DNA of 64,000 nucleotides from contig PFFW01000133.1 of NCBI GenBank assembly GCA_002781745.1, positions 1 to 64,000 on the forward strand, written 5' to 3'. Under the pieces are notes generated by a model, which had not been told where the DNA came from, did no database searches, and saw nothing but the letters and a program-made list of their open reading frames with translations. The translations under genes and the position numbers were made by a program. Origin of the DNA: Rhodospirillales bacterium CG15_BIG_FIL_POST_REV_8_21_14_020_66_15. Its GTDB lineage: Bacteria; Pseudomonadota; Alphaproteobacteria; Rhodospirillales; Casp-alpha2. Shown one piece after another: positions 41,885 through 50,765 of this stretch (position 1 is its first letter; each line of letters begins with the position of its first letter).

Positions 41885-41918
41885 CGCTGCCCGCATTCGG
41901 TCGGCCGTGCCGCCTTTC

Positions 41919-41957
41919 TGTGACATTCCGTCACCGTTTGGTCACGCCGATCTCACA
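41919..41957. promoter_or_regulatory. Palindrome plus 11-bp-phased TCAC array
   Basis: TGTGAC starts at 41919. GTGAC-ATTCC-GTCAC (41920-41934) is a perfect palindrome. TCAC then recurs at 41931, 41942 and 41953, exactly 11 bp apart and pointing toward the rightward PP-loop gene at 42044. Together with the repeat at 41867 it gives each divergent gene its own correctly oriented array. Confidence 0.6.
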
Positions 41958-42043
41958 GGGTTTCAATTAGCGTGGCGGACAGGGAATTAGCCTTCGATCT
42001 ATCGCCTCTCTCCTTCCATTGCCCAGCAGAGGAAAGGACAGGT

Positions 42044-43255
42044 ATGCGGATATTCGACATCAAAAGCGCCTGGGTAAACGGCACCGCGCAGATTCGCGCG
42101 CAAGTCCTTCCCGATTCCTGCCGCGAGCCCCTCGAACTCTGGTACCATTTCGAAGGTCTCGACGGTCCGCTGGAAACCGACGCCGATCCTTTCGTCGCCG
42201 CGATGCTGCCGTCATGCATGCTGGACAACGAGCCCTGCATCGTCGACGGCCACGTCTCCAAAACGTTCTTCGATAACCTTCCGTGGGCCCAGAACGTGTT
42301 GGACGATTGGTATCCCTTTCTCAAGCCGGTCACCGTGGAAGCGCGCCGCCATCACATTCCCCGCTTCGACGCGGACGCGGCCGGCGTCGGCTGCTGTTTC
42401 TCCGGCGATGTCGACTCCTGGTATTCGTTCCTCGAAAACCGACCGCAGGTAACCCATCTGCTGACGGTGCGCGGGTTCGACATCGGGCTCGACAATGACA
42501 CCTTGTGGCGGTCGACCCGGGCCAGCGTCGGGGCGGTCGCCCGGGCCACGGGCAAGCGGCTGATTACGTGCGAAACCAACCTTCGGCATATCGCCGACCG
42601 TGGCCGAGCGCATTGGAGCCCCGCCTACGACGGGGACTTCTGGGGGATGTGCCTGCACGGGGCTGCCCTGGCGTCATGTGCGCAGCCGCTGCGCAACACC
42701 ATCGGCAGGATCATCGTCCCCTCAACCCATTCGTTCCACCAGCTCAAGCCCTGGGGCTCGTCGCCGCGCCTGGACGGATTCTGGTCCAACGACGGGCTGG
42801 ACGTGATCCACGACGGGTGCGAGGCCGACCGCCTGGAGAAAATCCGCAGGATCGCGGCCAACGATCTGGCGCTCCGGTCCCTCAGGGTATGTCACAACGA
42901 TACGGGCGAGGCCAACTGCGGCAGGTGCGAGAAATGCGTGCGCACGATGCTGGAGCTTTATGTCTGCGGCGCCCTGGGCCGCGCGGCCGCATTCCGCAAC
43001 CACGATCCGTTCCGCAAGCTGCAGCGCCTTGAAGTTCCCGAGCACCTGCTGCCCCACTATCAAGCGCTTCTCAGGGCAGCCTACCGCATCGGCGCGCCGG
43101 ACGTCGTTCGATCCTTGGAAACTGTCATGGGAATGCGGTTCTCCGTGGAGCGGACGCTGGCAATGGCGGTCCGCCGGGCGCGCCGGGCGCAGGCCGCCTA
43201 TCGGCAGTCCTCGCGGGTCGCCGACACCCACGGAAAACGGTCGTTTGTCGCCTGA
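42044..43255 (+). CDS. QueC-like PP-loop ATPase, divergent from the fusion kinase
   Basis: A 403-aa protein. The pyrophosphatase loop is CCFSGDVDSW (residues 117-126), an SGGxDS variant with Asp for the second Gly. Later, C283-x8-C292-x2-C295-x2-C298 (in CHNDTGEANCGRCEKC) is exactly the zinc-cysteine spacing of QueC, followed by RTMLEL. PP-loop enzymes activate a carboxylate or amide as an adenylate and then add nitrogen or sulfur. Relatives with CGRCEKCxRT occur in natural-product and polysaccharide loci but are not characterised to my knowledge. The ATG at 42044 has AGAGGAAAGG upstream; a GTG at 41972 lies close to the operator array and is unlikely. The 3' end overlaps the convergent opgH by 58 bp. 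Confidence 0.78.
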   Translation: MRIFDIKSAWVNGTAQIRAQVLPDSCREPLELWYHFEGLDGPLETDADPFVAAMLPSCMLDNEPCIVDGHVSKTFFDNLPWAQNVLDDWYPFLKPVTVEARRHHIPRFDADAAGVGCCFSGDVDSWYSFLENRPQVTHLLTVRGFDIGLDNDTLWRSTRASVGAVARATGKRLITCETNLRHIADRGRAHWSPAYDGDFWGMCLHGAALASCAQPLRNTIGRIIVPSTHSFHQLKPWGSSPRLDGFWSNDGLDVIHDGCEADRLEKIRRIAANDLALRSLRVCHNDTGEANCGRCEKCVRTMLELYVCGALGRAAAFRNHDPFRKLQRLEVPEHLLPHYQALLRAAYRIGAPDVVRSLETVMGMRFSVERTLAMAVRRARRAQAAYRQSSRVADTHGKRSFVA

Positions 43256-45420
43256 TTGCTGCGGTCCGCCCGCCTGTTTGCGACAGCCAAGGCGTCCCCC
43301 GCACCGCCACGCATCATAACGTCGTGAACGCAGCCGACGATATGACGACCGTTCGTCTCGCATGGGATCAGGAACAATCCCAGGTTCCTTGCCCCCTCGC
43401 CGGCGGCCCGGCCGCAGGTGACGTAGACCAGCGGGATCGCGACGACCAGGCCGAACAGCAGGGGCGACAGCCAGATCATGCTCTCGGGCGTCAACCACAT
43501 GACCAGGGCACCCGCGGCGATGCCGACGGCCGTATGCGGCAGGAACGAGCGGACGATGGCGGAGATCGGCAGGCATCGGTCTTCCCGTTGCTGACCACCC
43601 CATCCGACGCTCCGCCCCAGAAGGTTGTTCACCACGAACCAGCTGTGCGACAGCATGGTGACGGGCGCCAGGACAGTGGAAAAGAGGCTCTCCAGCAACA
43701 CACTCATGCCCACGGCGGCACCGCCGCCGTGGGCCCGGCGGCGCTCCTTGGACCTGACCAGATCCAGGAAAGCGAGAATCTTCGGCCCATATAGCAATCC
43801 GGCTGCACACAGGATCAGGCGGACGAATTGCTCAAGATGGGATATGGGCAACGACAGCACGGGGTAGGTACCTTCGAAGGACACGGGAACCGTCTGCGCC
43901 ATCTGGTGCGCCACGACCAGCGAAAGGCACAGGAAGATCAGCCATAGCGGCGAGGACAGGTAACTCATAACCCCGAGGGCGAGGTGCACGCGCGAGGCCG
44001 CCCTCAGGCCGCGCAAGGGGATGAGCCGCGCATGCTGCAGGTTGCCCTGGCACCATCGCCGATCGCGGATCAGGTGATCCGCGATTGTCGGCGGCGGTTC
44101 CTCGAAGCTTCCGCCCAGTTCCGGCATCAGCCAGATATCCCATCCCGCGCGGCGCAACAGCGCCGCCTCGACGAAGTCGTGACTCATGATCTCGCCGCCA
44201 AGCGGCGGCTTACCCGGCAGCGTGGGCAGCCCGCAATGCTTCATGAACGGCTTCATGCGGATGATTGCGTTGTGCCCCCAATAGTTTCCGTCGGGCCCCT
44301 GAAGAAACGCCAGGCCGGTGGCGTAAAGCGGGCCGTAGACGGCGGAGGCGAACTGCTGAATCCGCGCGAACAGCGATGACCGGCCGACCACGGCGGGCGG
44401 CACCTGGATCAACCCCGCATTGGGATTGGCGTCCATCAGGCCGACCATTTCCAGCATGGTGTCGCCGGCCATCAGGCTGTCGGCGTCAAGCACGATCATG
44501 TAGTCGTAAAGCGCACCCCAGCGCCTACAGAAATCGGCGATGTTTCCACATTTCCGGCCCTTGTTCCGGCAGCGGCGGCGATAGAACAGCCTGGGCGTTC
44601 CCGCCGTCGCCGCCCGAAGGGCGCGCCAGCGGACTTCCTCTTGCCGGATGCGCCGGGGATCGGTGCTGTCGCTGAGCACGTATACGTCGAAAAGGCCGTC
44701 CCCGCCGGCCTGCTCCAGGGAACGGCACATGGTTTCCAGGCCCGCGAACAGGCGGTCGGCTTCTTCGTTGTACACGGGAACCACAAGCGCGGTCCGCCGA
44801 CCTCGGGGCGGCGTTCCCACGGGGCGGCTTTCGGTCGTCGGTCGCCTTAGCGTGTCGAGCGGCGCCTTTCGCCACCTCGCGTAGGCGCCGGCGCAGACCA
44901 GCCAGAACGACACGGCGATCCATCCGAACAGGATCGCGAACAGACCCAGCAGGGAGACTTCCAAGACATTGAGCCCATCCACGCGCAGGACGGTCCAGTA
45001 ACCGAATAGGGCGCCAGCCGTCGTCAGGGCGACAAAGCCGAAATAGGCGCAGCGGCGCGCAAACAGGGTGCGTGCGAACCGCCGCCGCACTGGGTCGGAC
45101 TCCAATCCCGCATCGAGCCCCGCGCGTTCATGCCCCGGCGTACGCCGACGCCACGGCAGAATCCAGCCCGCGAGGGTGAAAAGGCCGTCCACAATGCCGA
45201 CGGTTTGAAAGGGCTGCCGGGGCATTTTCGCGGGCCGGCGAGGCGGCGTGGCACCTGTCTCCTGTCCGTATTCAACGCTAGCGGGTGCACGGACACCGGG
45301 GTCGTCCCGTGCCCCTTCCCAGCCGCTTGGCTCGGTCGGCGGGCCGGCCGGCGGCCGATCGGACCGAGAGAATTCACCGTTTATTTGATCGGTCGTCCAG
45401 TCCATCGGGCCGGGTTCCAT
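43198..45420 (-). CDS. opgH: Glucans biosynthesis glucosyltransferase
   Basis: A 740-aa inner-membrane GT2 enzyme that polymerises the backbone of osmoregulated periplasmic glucans from UDP-glucose. It has six to eight membrane helices, and the cytoplasmic GT domain shows DADSL, the catalytic region HDFVEAALLRRAGW and the processive-synthase motif RRWCQGN. E. coli OpgH is 847 aa; this one lacks part of the N-terminal extension. The start at 45420 is preferred over 45465 (no ribosome site at either is strong). It is divergent from the opgD-like gene, with 171 bp between the starts. Confidence 0.92.
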   Translation of the reverse strand: MEPGPMDWTTDQINGEFSRSDRPPAGPPTEPSGWEGARDDPGVRAPASVEYGQETGATPPRRPAKMPRQPFQTVGIVDGLFTLAGWILPWRRRTPGHERAGLDAGLESDPVRRRFARTLFARRCAYFGFVALTTAGALFGYWTVLRVDGLNVLEVSLLGLFAILFGWIAVSFWLVCAGAYARWRKAPLDTLRRPTTESRPVGTPPRGRRTALVVPVYNEEADRLFAGLETMCRSLEQAGGDGLFDVYVLSDSTDPRRIRQEEVRWRALRAATAGTPRLFYRRRCRNKGRKCGNIADFCRRWGALYDYMIVLDADSLMAGDTMLEMVGLMDANPNAGLIQVPPAVVGRSSLFARIQQFASAVYGPLYATGLAFLQGPDGNYWGHNAIIRMKPFMKHCGLPTLPGKPPLGGEIMSHDFVEAALLRRAGWDIWLMPELGGSFEEPPPTIADHLIRDRRWCQGNLQHARLIPLRGLRAASRVHLALGVMSYLSSPLWLIFLCLSLVVAHQMAQTVPVSFEGTYPVLSLPISHLEQFVRLILCAAGLLYGPKILAFLDLVRSKERRRAHGGGAAVGMSVLLESLFSTVLAPVTMLSHSWFVVNNLLGRSVGWGGQQREDRCLPISAIVRSFLPHTAVGIAAGALVMWLTPESMIWLSPLLFGLVVAIPLVYVTCGRAAGEGARNLGLFLIPCETNGRHIVGCVHDVMMRGGAGDALAVANRRADRSNQATNDRFPWVSATREDCR

Positions 45421-45591
45421 GAGTTGCGATCCGCGCGCGGCACGGGGCGGTCTGAGGCGACACATCTATGGCGATCGCGGATTCGAATCCATAGCTGCCC
45501 CACAAAGGTCACACGACGCGGACGGGGGGGATCGGTGAGGCTTGCCAGTGACTTAATGGTGGTGACGGGTCGACAGCGAAAGGGTCGTGGG

Positions 45592-47220
45592 GTGAATTCA
45601 GAAATATGGGAACTGATCGCATCGGGGACCGGCAAGGCCACCCCGGCCCGCCTCCCCCTGGATCGGCGTCAGTTCTTGCGATCAAGCGTCTTAACGGCGG
45701 TGACCGTCGCGGTGCTCGGACGGTCAACGGCCGTCCTTGCGGCGGGCGGCGGAGTGGCGTTCGGTTTTCCCGCACTTCGCGAGAAGGCGATGACGCTTGC
45801 CAAGCATCCCTATTCACCTCCTCGCCCGCCGATACCCGCCGTCACCGGGATCAGGTTCGACGATCTGCAGAAAATCAATTTCCGTGCCGAGCACGCCTTG
45901 TGGAAGAACACGCCCAAGGCGTTTCCCGTCCGCTTCTTCCACCTGCACAAATACGCGCCGACGCCGGTCCGGATGAACGTGGTGCGGAACGGGGTTGCCT
46001 ATCCGATCGCCTACGACAAGGCGACGTTCAACTACGAGGATCCGGAGTTGGCGACGAAGCTGCCGGCTGACCTGGGTTTCGCGGGTTTCCGGGTCATGAA
46101 CGACGGCAAGGCCAATTCCGACTGGCTCTCCTTTCAAGGAGCGAGCTACTTCCGGGCGTCGGGAGAACAGGACCAATACGGCATCTCCGCACGCGGGATC
46201 GCGCTGAACACGGCGACGGAAACGAAAGAGGAGTTTCCTTCGTTCACGGAGTTCTGGCTCGAGGACGGAACGGCCAACGGTCCCCTCATCAACATCTTCG
46301 CGCTGCTTGAAGGGCCGAGCGTGACCGGCGCCTACAAGTTCGTCGCGTCGCGCGAACATGGCGCCACGATCGACGTGCATGCGGAACTGTTCGTGCGCAA
46401 CGACGTGCCCAGGCTCGGCGTCGCACCGCTTACCAGCATGTACTGGTTCGGCGAGAACCAGCGGCGGCTGGCCGCCGATTGGCGCCCGGAAATCCACGAC
46501 AGCGACGGGCTGGCGATGTGGACTGGCAAGGGCGAACGCATCTTCCGCCCCCTGGTCAACCCGCCGAGCCTTCAGATCAATTCGTTCGTGGACGACAACC
46601 CGAAGGGGTTCGGCCTGGTGCAGCGCGATCGCACGTTCGCCAACTATCAGGACGACAGCGCGTTCTATGAACGGCGGCCGAGCGTCTGGGTCGAGCCCAA
46701 GGGAGGTTGGGGCCCCGGCACCGTGCAACTGGTCGAGATTCCCACCGACGACGAAATCCACGACAACATCGTCGCCTTCTGGCAGCCCCGCGCCCCCCTC
46801 GCCAAGGGGGACACCTTCGCGGTCGATTATCGGCTCCACTGGCGTAATCGGCAGCCCTATCCCCCGGACAATGTGGCCCAGGTAGTCGCGACGCGCACCG
46901 GCCGCGGTGGCATCCCGGGACAGCCGCGCCCCACGGACAACAAAGCGCGCAAGTTCGTGATCGATTTCGAAGGTGGCCCGCTTGCCGACCTCGAGCCGCG
47001 CTACGACCTGACTCCCGTGGTCACGACCTCCCGGGGGAAGGTCCTGAACGGCTACGTCGTCAAGATCGTCGGCACGGAAAGATGGCGCGCGGTGTTCGAC
47101 GTCGAATTCGGCGGCGGCGGGCCGCTGGACCTCCGGTGCTTCGTGCGGTTGGGCGACCGCACCTTGACCGAAACGTGGCTCTATCAGTACTTCCCGCCGT
47201 CGGAAAGCGGCCGCGGGTAG
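45592..47220 (+). CDS. opgD: Periplasmic glucan biosynthesis protein (OpgD/OpgG family)
   Basis: A 542-aa periplasmic protein acting on osmoregulated periplasmic glucans. A twin-arginine signal (LDRRQFLRSSVLTAVTVAVLG ... AVLAAG; RRQFL motif) indicates Tat export, as in OpgD rather than Sec-exported OpgG. The mature part has the family features FDDLQKINFR, FRAEHALW, ARGIALNTA and VSTYWFGE-like SMYWFGEN, ending with VELRC-like DLRCFVRLG. OpgD/OpgG proteins cleave or branch beta-glucans. A GTG at 45592 is chosen; an ATG at 45556 gives 12 more residues. It is divergent from opgH, forming a split opg locus. Confidence 0.9.
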   Translation: MNSEIWELIASGTGKATPARLPLDRRQFLRSSVLTAVTVAVLGRSTAVLAAGGGVAFGFPALREKAMTLAKHPYSPPRPPIPAVTGIRFDDLQKINFRAEHALWKNTPKAFPVRFFHLHKYAPTPVRMNVVRNGVAYPIAYDKATFNYEDPELATKLPADLGFAGFRVMNDGKANSDWLSFQGASYFRASGEQDQYGISARGIALNTATETKEEFPSFTEFWLEDGTANGPLINIFALLEGPSVTGAYKFVASREHGATIDVHAELFVRNDVPRLGVAPLTSMYWFGENQRRLAADWRPEIHDSDGLAMWTGKGERIFRPLVNPPSLQINSFVDDNPKGFGLVQRDRTFANYQDDSAFYERRPSVWVEPKGGWGPGTVQLVEIPTDDEIHDNIVAFWQPRAPLAKGDTFAVDYRLHWRNRQPYPPDNVAQVVATRTGRGGIPGQPRPTDNKARKFVIDFEGGPLADLEPRYDLTPVVTTSRGKVLNGYVVKIVGTERWRAVFDVEFGGGGPLDLRCFVRLGDRTLTETWLYQYFPPSESGRG

Positions 47221-47228
47221 CCGACTGA

Positions 47229-47759
47229 CTATGCGGCAGGCCTTCCCGCCGGCTGATCGAGGAGGGCGAGCAGTCCCTTCAACAGGTCCGTCGGCGTCGG
47301 CGGGCAGCCTGGGATGTGCAGGTCCACGGGCACTACTTGGGACACACCGCCGACCACGGCGTAGCTGCCGGCGAAGCAGCCGCCGTCGAGCGCGCAGTCC
47401 CCCGCGGCAACGACCCATTTGGGATCGGGCGTGGCGTCATAAACCCGCTTCAGGGCCTCCGCCATGTTCGTGGTGACGGGTCCCGTCACCAGCAGCACGT
47501 CGGCATGGCGCGGCGAGGCGACGAACCGCAGGCCGAACCGTTCCAGGTCGTAGTAGGCGTTGCTCAAGGCATTTATCTCCAGCTCGCAGCCGTTGCACGA
47601 CCCGGCGTCGACCTCTCGGATCGACAGGCTGCGGCCCAGGCGCCGTCGGCCGGCGCCCGCCACGGCACGGGCGAGTTCCTCCAACGCGCTGTCCTCGGGC
47701 GTCGGCGCCGCCTCGGTCAGCGGCCGGCGGAAGATGCCTTCCAGAAGGAACTTGTTCAT
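47229..47759 (-). CDS. Ehr/hydrogenase-4-like small subunit (NuoB/HyfI type)
   Basis: A 176-aa NuoB-like iron-sulfur subunit. The four ligands of the N2-type [4Fe-4S] cluster are present: SCNGCE, GDCALDGGCF and PGCPPTP. The nickel-iron small-subunit extra clusters are absent. It is the last gene of a six-subunit operon (HyfB, C, E, F, G, I-like order). In the complex it would sit against the NuoCD-like subunit and pass electrons to or from quinone or another carrier. Confidence 0.9.
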   Translation of the reverse strand: MNKFLLEGIFRRPLTEAAPTPEDSALEELARAVAGAGRRRLGRSLSIREVDAGSCNGCELEINALSNAYYDLERFGLRFVASPRHADVLLVTGPVTTNMAEALKRVYDATPDPKWVVAAGDCALDGGCFAGSYAVVGGVSQVVPVDLHIPGCPPTPTDLLKGLLALLDQPAGRPAA

Positions 47760-47768
47760 CCGCGCCTC

Positions 47769-49280
47769 CTACAGATCATGGCCCGAATAGGAGCAGTTGA
47801 AGGACTTATTGCAGAGCGGAAAGTCGGCGATGATGTTGTCCTCGATCACCGCTTCCAAAAGGGGCCACTGGAACCACGAGGGGTCGCGCAGGTGGCAGCG
47901 GTCGACACGTCCCTCGGCGTCGAGGGCGAGCCAGGCGAACACGTCGCCGCGGAAGCCTTCGACCATGCCCAGGCCTTCGGTGGGCGCGCCAACCGGGGTG
48001 ACCTCGGCCCGCAGCGGCCCCGGCCGCAGGTGGGCGAGGCATTGCTCGAGGAGGGAAAGGCCTTGCTCGACCTCCTGGATGCGGATCCAGACCCGCGCAT
48101 TGACGTCGCCCGAGCGCACCACCGGCACCTCGAACGCCAAGCCGTCATAGGGAGCGTAGGCGATATCGCGCCGCGTGTCGAAGTCGCGCCCCGACGCCCG
48201 TCCGACGAACCCGCCGGCGCCAAACCGGGCCGCCAGTTTAGGCGTCAGGCGGCCGGTGGACACGGTTCGGTCCTTGAGCGATGGCGTGTCGTCGAACAGG
48301 TGGATGATGCCCGGCATCGCGACCCGCAGGCCGCCGATAAGGTTGCGCAGCCTAGTCTCGCCCGCCGCATCCAGGTCGCAGGATACTCCGCCCGGTACGA
48401 TGCGGTCGCGCATCAGGCGGTGGCCGAAGCAGGCATCCGCCGCGCGCAGCACCCGTTCGCGCAGCACGGCCGTGTGGGCATGGATGATGGCGAAAGCCGC
48501 GTCGTTGCAAACCGCGCCGATGTCGCCCAGGTGGTTGGCGAGGCGTTCCAGTTCGGCCATCACGGCCCGCAGCCAAAGCGCGCGCTCGGGAACCTGGACG
48601 CCCAGCGCCGCCTCCGCCGCCTGGGCGAAGGCCCAGGCATAGGCGACCGTGCTGTCGCCGGAGGTGCGTCCGGCCAGTTGTGCGCCGCGCTCCAGTCCGG
48701 CGCCGGCCATCAGCCGGTCGATGCCCTTGTGCAGGTAGCCCAGACGTTCCTCCAGGCGCACAACCGTCTCGCCGTTGGCGGTGAAGCGGAAGTGTCCCGG
48801 TTCAATGATCCCGGCGTGCACGGGGCCGACCGCCACCTGGTGCAGGCCCTCGCCCTCGCAGGGCAGGAAGCCATAGTCCTGGGCAGGCGCCGGATCGCCG
48901 CCGCCGGCCAGGGGACGGCGCTGTCCCCAAAGCCCGTGGTCGAGCCAGGGGCGGGTGTCGTGCAGGCCGTCGGCACACAGGCCGAACAGGTCCTGGATCG
49001 CCCGTTCCAGGCGGATCGCCGGCGGATGGCCGCGGCCGACAGAAGGGAAGCCGCCGTCAATGCAATCGAGGGAGACGACGCCCGCCTTCGCGGCGGCCGC
49101 TTCGTAAAGCGCCATGTGGACGCGGTCCGCCTGGGCCCACAAATTGACCAGGGTCCAGCGGCCATCGGCGAGACCCTCCACGCCTTTGACCCAGGCCGCG
49201 GGGTCAACGACGGCGCGCGGCCAGGGACGGTGGTGCTGGACACGACGGCCGGCGGCGAGAAACGCTTCAAGCTGTGACAT
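47769..49280 (-). CDS. Ehr large subunit, NuoCD/HyfG-like without NiFe cysteines
   Basis: A 503-aa fusion of a NuoC-like N-terminal domain (about 1-150) and a NuoD/hydrogenase-large-subunit-like domain. The first nickel motif (CxxC) is replaced by AGRTSGDST (203-211). At the C-terminus the DPCxxC motif is replaced by PLCNKSFNCSYSGHDL, leaving Cys490 and Cys496 with different spacing. It therefore cannot carry the usual NiFe site and belongs to the energy-converting-hydrogenase-related (Ehr) complexes. The fold and quinone-facing part are kept. It starts 21 bp after the HyfF-like stop. Confidence 0.88.
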   Translation of the reverse strand: MSQLEAFLAAGRRVQHHRPWPRAVVDPAAWVKGVEGLADGRWTLVNLWAQADRVHMALYEAAAAKAGVVSLDCIDGGFPSVGRGHPPAIRLERAIQDLFGLCADGLHDTRPWLDHGLWGQRRPLAGGGDPAPAQDYGFLPCEGEGLHQVAVGPVHAGIIEPGHFRFTANGETVVRLEERLGYLHKGIDRLMAGAGLERGAQLAGRTSGDSTVAYAWAFAQAAEAALGVQVPERALWLRAVMAELERLANHLGDIGAVCNDAAFAIIHAHTAVLRERVLRAADACFGHRLMRDRIVPGGVSCDLDAAGETRLRNLIGGLRVAMPGIIHLFDDTPSLKDRTVSTGRLTPKLAARFGAGGFVGRASGRDFDTRRDIAYAPYDGLAFEVPVVRSGDVNARVWIRIQEVEQGLSLLEQCLAHLRPGPLRAEVTPVGAPTEGLGMVEGFRGDVFAWLALDAEGRVDRCHLRDPSWFQWPLLEAVIEDNIIADFPLCNKSFNCSYSGHDL

Positions 49281-49301
49281 GGCGTTCGCTCCTTCCCCCC
49301 C

Positions 49302-50765
49302 CTATCCCAGCTGGCCGGCGACGTTCTGGAACCAAGCCACCAGCGGGGCCGGCAGGTAGACGCCGGCGCCGAACACCAGGGCGAAGTGCAGGTACATGGG
49401 CAGGTAGGAGGCCTGCACCGGGGCGCGGCTGCCCTGCGGCTCGCCGAAGGCCAGATGGGTGGTCCGCAGCAGCAACGCGCCGAATGCGACGAGCAGTCCG
49501 AACACCAGCAGCAAGGCCAGCAGGGGCTGCCGCGCGAAGGTCGAGGTGACGACCAGGAATTCGCTCATGAAGACGCCCATGGGCGGCAGGCCGGCGATTG
49601 CGACGACGCCGGCGACCAAACCCCATCCGAGAGCCGGATGGGTTTCCGTCAGGCCGCGGATGTCGGCGATCTTCTGCGTGCCCTTGACCTGGGCGATATG
49701 GCCGACGGCATAGAATATCCCCGACTTGGTCAGGCTGTGCATCACCATGTGCAGCAGGCCCGCGAAATTGGCGAGCGGCCCGCCCATGCCGAAGGCGAAC
49801 ACGATGATGCCCATATGCTCGATCGAGGAATAAGCGAACATGCGTTTGATGTCGCGCCGTCGGTACAGCATGAAGGCGGCGAAGATGAGGGACACCAGCC
49901 CCATGGTCGCCATCAAGGGCCCCGGGGCAATGGCGTCCGGGTTGGCGGCGAGCAGTATCTTGAATCTCAGGACCGCGTACAGCGCCACGTTGAGAAGCAG
50001 ACCCGACAGGACGGCGGAGATCGGCGTCGGCCCCTCGGCATGGGCGTCCGGCAGCCAGGCGTGGAGCGGCGCCAGGCCGACCTTGGTGCCGTAGCCGAGC
50101 AGAAGGAACACGAAGGCGACGTTGATGAGCGCGGGATCGAAGGCGCCGGCATGCGCGACGAGCGTCACCCACACCATGGCGTCCCCGCCCTCGCCGACCA
50201 CGGGCCGCGCCGCCATGTAGACGAGAATGGTGCCGAACAGGGCGAAAGCGATGCCGACGCTGCCGAGCAGGAAATATTTCCACGCCGCTTCCAGGGCCTC
50301 GTGCGTACGGTAGATGCCGACCATGACCACGGTCGTCAGGGTGGCGATTTCGATGGCGACCCACATCAGGCCGATGTTGCCGGACACGAACGCCAGATTC
50401 ATGCCGAACATCATGACCTGGTACATGGCGTGGTAGAATCGCAGGTTCGTCGGCGTCAGGCGGCCGACTTCCAGTTCGTGGGCGATGTAGCCGGCGCTGA
50501 ACAGACTGGTCGTCAGGCCGACGAAGGTGTTCAGCACGATGAACACGATGTTGAGGTCGTCGACCAGCAGGAGATGGCCCGTCGCCGGCCGCTCGACGAC
50601 GAACAATGCCACGGCGTTCGCGAAGCACAGAAGGCTGACGACGACGTTCAGGCGCGCGCTGATACGATAGTCGGGCACCAGGGCCAGAACCGCCGCGCCG
50701 ACGATCGGAACGACGAGCACGGCGACCACGGGGCTGACGGCGCTCAGGAAGGACAAGCCGCTCAT
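49302..50765 (-). CDS. Ehr membrane subunit, HyfF/NuoN-like antiporter type
   Basis: A 487-aa membrane protein of the Mrp-antiporter/NuoLMN family with about 13-14 helices. The proton-channel residues are in conserved settings: GTKVGLAPLHAWLPDAHAEGPTP with the buried Lys, and a second Lys in MVMHSLTKSGIFYAVG. The start at 50765 overlaps the HyfE-like stop (ATGA). A longer open frame to 51560 overlaps HyfE and is spurious. It contributes one ion-pumping channel. Confidence 0.92.
   Translation of the reverse strand: MSGLSFLSAVSPVVAVLVVPIVGAAVLALVPDYRISARLNVVVSLLCFANAVALFVVERPATGHLLLVDDLNIVFIVLNTFVGLTTSLFSAGYIAHELEVGRLTPTNLRFYHAMYQVMMFGMNLAFVSGNIGLMWVAIEIATLTTVVMVGIYRTHEALEAAWKYFLLGSVGIAFALFGTILVYMAARPVVGEGGDAMVWVTLVAHAGAFDPALINVAFVFLLLGYGTKVGLAPLHAWLPDAHAEGPTPISAVLSGLLLNVALYAVLRFKILLAANPDAIAPGPLMATMGLVSLIFAAFMLYRRRDIKRMFAYSSIEHMGIIVFAFGMGGPLANFAGLLHMVMHSLTKSGIFYAVGHIAQVKGTQKIADIRGLTETHPALGWGLVAGVVAIAGLPPMGVFMSEFLVVTSTFARQPLLALLLVFGLLVAFGALLLRTTHLAFGEPQGSRAPVQASYLPMYLHFALVFGAGVYLPAPLVAWFQNVAGQLG

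Noticed and set aside
39023-43255. A standard lasso-peptide cluster
   Set aside because: No lasso cyclase (asparagine-synthetase B type), no transglutaminase-like leader protease and no ABC exporter in the interval; only tailoring-like genes are present.
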